Source: Mycobacterium sp.
GTDB lineage: Bacteria > Actinomycetota > Actinomycetes > Mycobacteriales > Mycobacteriaceae
Reading direction: 5' to 3'
Length of the DNA: 7,056 nt
Assembly (NCBI GenBank): GCA_019246375.1
Contig: JAFAQO010000325.1
Span: 1 to 7,056 of the forward strand
In this document: positions 6,105 to 7,056 of the stretch, piece after piece
How the letters are laid out: the number at the start of each line of letters is the position of its first letter
How positions within the stretch are numbered: the first letter of the stretch is position 1
The notes under the pieces: model-generated
Databases searched by the model: none
Seen by the model: only the letters and a program-made list of their open reading frames with translations
Told to the model about the DNA's origin: nothing
Position numbers and translations under genes: made by a program

Positions 6105-7056
6105 GGCGCAGCAGGGTCATTCGGGATTCGATCGGTATGAGCGGCATGTTGATGATGTGCGCGACAGCTCGCGCAGGGTCGATGCGCACGTAATTCGTTG
6201 CTCCCCATTGGTATTCCTCACCGGTTATCTCGTCTCGCACCCAAAACCGTTCGTAGGGCTCCATACCCAGCGCCACCATGTCCAACCACAGCGTCGCCGC
6301 TTCGGGTCCGAATGCATTCAGCGTGACCACCACCAACACGCAGTCGCCGGTGATCGGGTCGAACTTGCTGTAAGCCAGTAACGCCTCGTTGTCCATGCTA
6401 TGAAAGTGGATAGTGCGCAATTCGCGCAGCGCTGGATGGAGTCGGCGAATTTCGTTTAGCCGGGTGATGAACGGCTCCAACGACCGGCCCTCGGTGAGCG
6501 CGCCTTCGAAGTCGCGGGGCCGCAGCTCGTATTTCTCCGAGTGCAGGTATTCCTCGCTGCCTTCGAACACCGCCCGGTGCTCGAAGAGTTCGTAGCCAGA
6601 GTAGACACCCCAGGCGGGGCTCATCGTCGCCGCCAGCACCGCACGAATCGCGAACATGCCTGGGCCGTTGTGTTGTAGCACGGCGTGCAGAATGTCTGGC
6701 GTGTTGACAAACAGATTGGGTCGGCGAAAGTCTGCGAATTCGGCGATCTCGTTGCCGAACTCGGTCAGCTCCCATTTCGCTATGCGCCAAGTGAAGTACG
6801 TGTAGGACTGCGTGAACCCGAGCTTGGCGAGCCCGTATTGGCGGGCCGGTGGCGTAAACGCTTCGGACAAGAACAGCACGTCGGGGTCGGCCATTTTTAC
6901 CTGACCGATCAGCCAAGCCCAGAAGTTGGGCGGCTTGGTGTGCGGATTGTCGACTCGAAAAATTTTGACGCCGTGGTCGATCCAGTGCCGCACCACACGG
7001 AGCACCTCGTCGTATAGACCGGCCGGATCGTTGTCGAAGTTGAGCGGGTAAATATC
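6097..7056 (-). CDS. glgE: Maltosyltransferase GlgE, C-terminal part (5' end beyond window)
   Basis: GlgE transfers maltose from alpha-maltose-1-phosphate to the non-reducing end of alpha-1,4-glucan. It is the last linear step of the trehalose-TreS-maltokinase-GlgE route, and its loss in M. tuberculosis is lethal through maltose-1-phosphate build-up. The frame is open from the window end for 319 codons, beginning [18 protein letters not shown]. Against the 701-residue M. tuberculosis protein this corresponds to residues about 383-701. The nucleophile Asp (FRVDNPH, codon 6949-6951) and the acid Glu (LSEAF, codon 6862-6864) are 29 residues apart, as in D418/E447 of M. tuberculosis GlgE. Other GH13 subfamily 3 landmarks are visible: [25 protein letters not shown] and GYELFEHRA. 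The C-terminal beta-sandwich follows and ends TLLRRR. No internal stop or frameshift is seen, so the gene appears intact. The GTG at 7005 is internal and is not the start. Confidence 0.96.
   Translation of the reverse strand, partial: DIYPLNFDNDPAGLYDEVLRVVRHWIDHGVKIFRVDNPHTKPPNFWAWLIGQVKMADPDVLFLSEAFTPPARQYGLAKLGFTQSYTYFTWRIAKWELTEFGNEIAEFADFRRPNLFVNTPDILHAVLQHNGPGMFAIRAVLAATMSPAWGVYSGYELFEHRAVFEGSEEYLHSEKYELRPRDFEGALTEGRSLEPFITRLNEIRRLHPALRELRTIHFHSMDNEALLAYSKFDPITGDCVLVVVTLNAFGPEAATLWLDMVALGMEPYERFWVRDEITGEEYQWGATNYVRIDPARAVAHIINMPLIPIESRMTLLRRR

Noticed and set aside
6398..6916. 172-codon minus-strand frame inside glgE
   Set aside because: Same strand, different frame from glgE, whose catalytic residues are all in the other frame; Arg/Ala-rich shadow translation.

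Overview
This window is a stretch of chromosome from a mycobacterium. It is high-GC, and its genes match in order, length and sequence what I remember of the Mycobacterium tuberculosis Rv1321-Rv1327c region: nucS, a small zinc-type protein, methylmalonyl-CoA epimerase, fadA4, a thioredoxin-fold/TPR protein, glgB and glgE. It is not M. tuberculosis itself. Protein differences are scattered throughout, and the PE_PGRS gene (Rv1325c) that I recall between the thioredoxin-like gene and glgB is absent. A slow-growing non-tuberculous or otherwise divergent Mycobacterium fits best; I do not assign a species.

Layout. Bases 1-987 (+): the 3' 98% of nucS, the mismatch-specific endonuclease, then a 98-aa Cys/His-rich protein. 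Bases 1007-1474 (-): methylmalonyl-CoA epimerase, convergent with the small gene and divergent from fadA4. Bases 1475-1554: a compact divergent promoter region with two overlapping candidate -10 elements; the epimerase mRNA looks leaderless and fadA4 has a good Shine-Dalgarno. Bases 1555-2736 (+): fadA4, a thiolase. Bases 2737-2958: a non-coding stretch with one possible 30-codon ORF. Bases 2959-3867 (+): a thioredoxin-fold plus TPR protein that looks like CnoX/YbbN. Bases 3882-6089 (-): glgB, and 6097-7056 (-): the 3' 45% of glgE, which form an operon on the minus strand.

Three functional themes are present. NucS replaces MutS/MutL mismatch repair in actinobacteria. The epimerase and thiolase belong to acyl-CoA metabolism (propionate/odd-chain carbon and acetoacetyl-CoA/beta-ketoacyl-CoA). 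GlgE and GlgB are consecutive enzymes of the trehalose-to-alpha-glucan (GlgE) pathway: GlgE elongates alpha-1,4-glucan from maltose-1-phosphate and GlgB adds the alpha-1,6 branches.

I saw no mobile element, CRISPR array, tRNA, rRNA or phage gene. This is ordinary core chromosome, and I found no new multi-gene system. The points most worth a second look are the CnoX-like reading of the 'thioredoxin', the Gln-Gln replacement of the usual His-His metal-site motif in the epimerase, the overlapping divergent promoters, the small zinc-type protein beside nucS, and the missing PE_PGRS gene.
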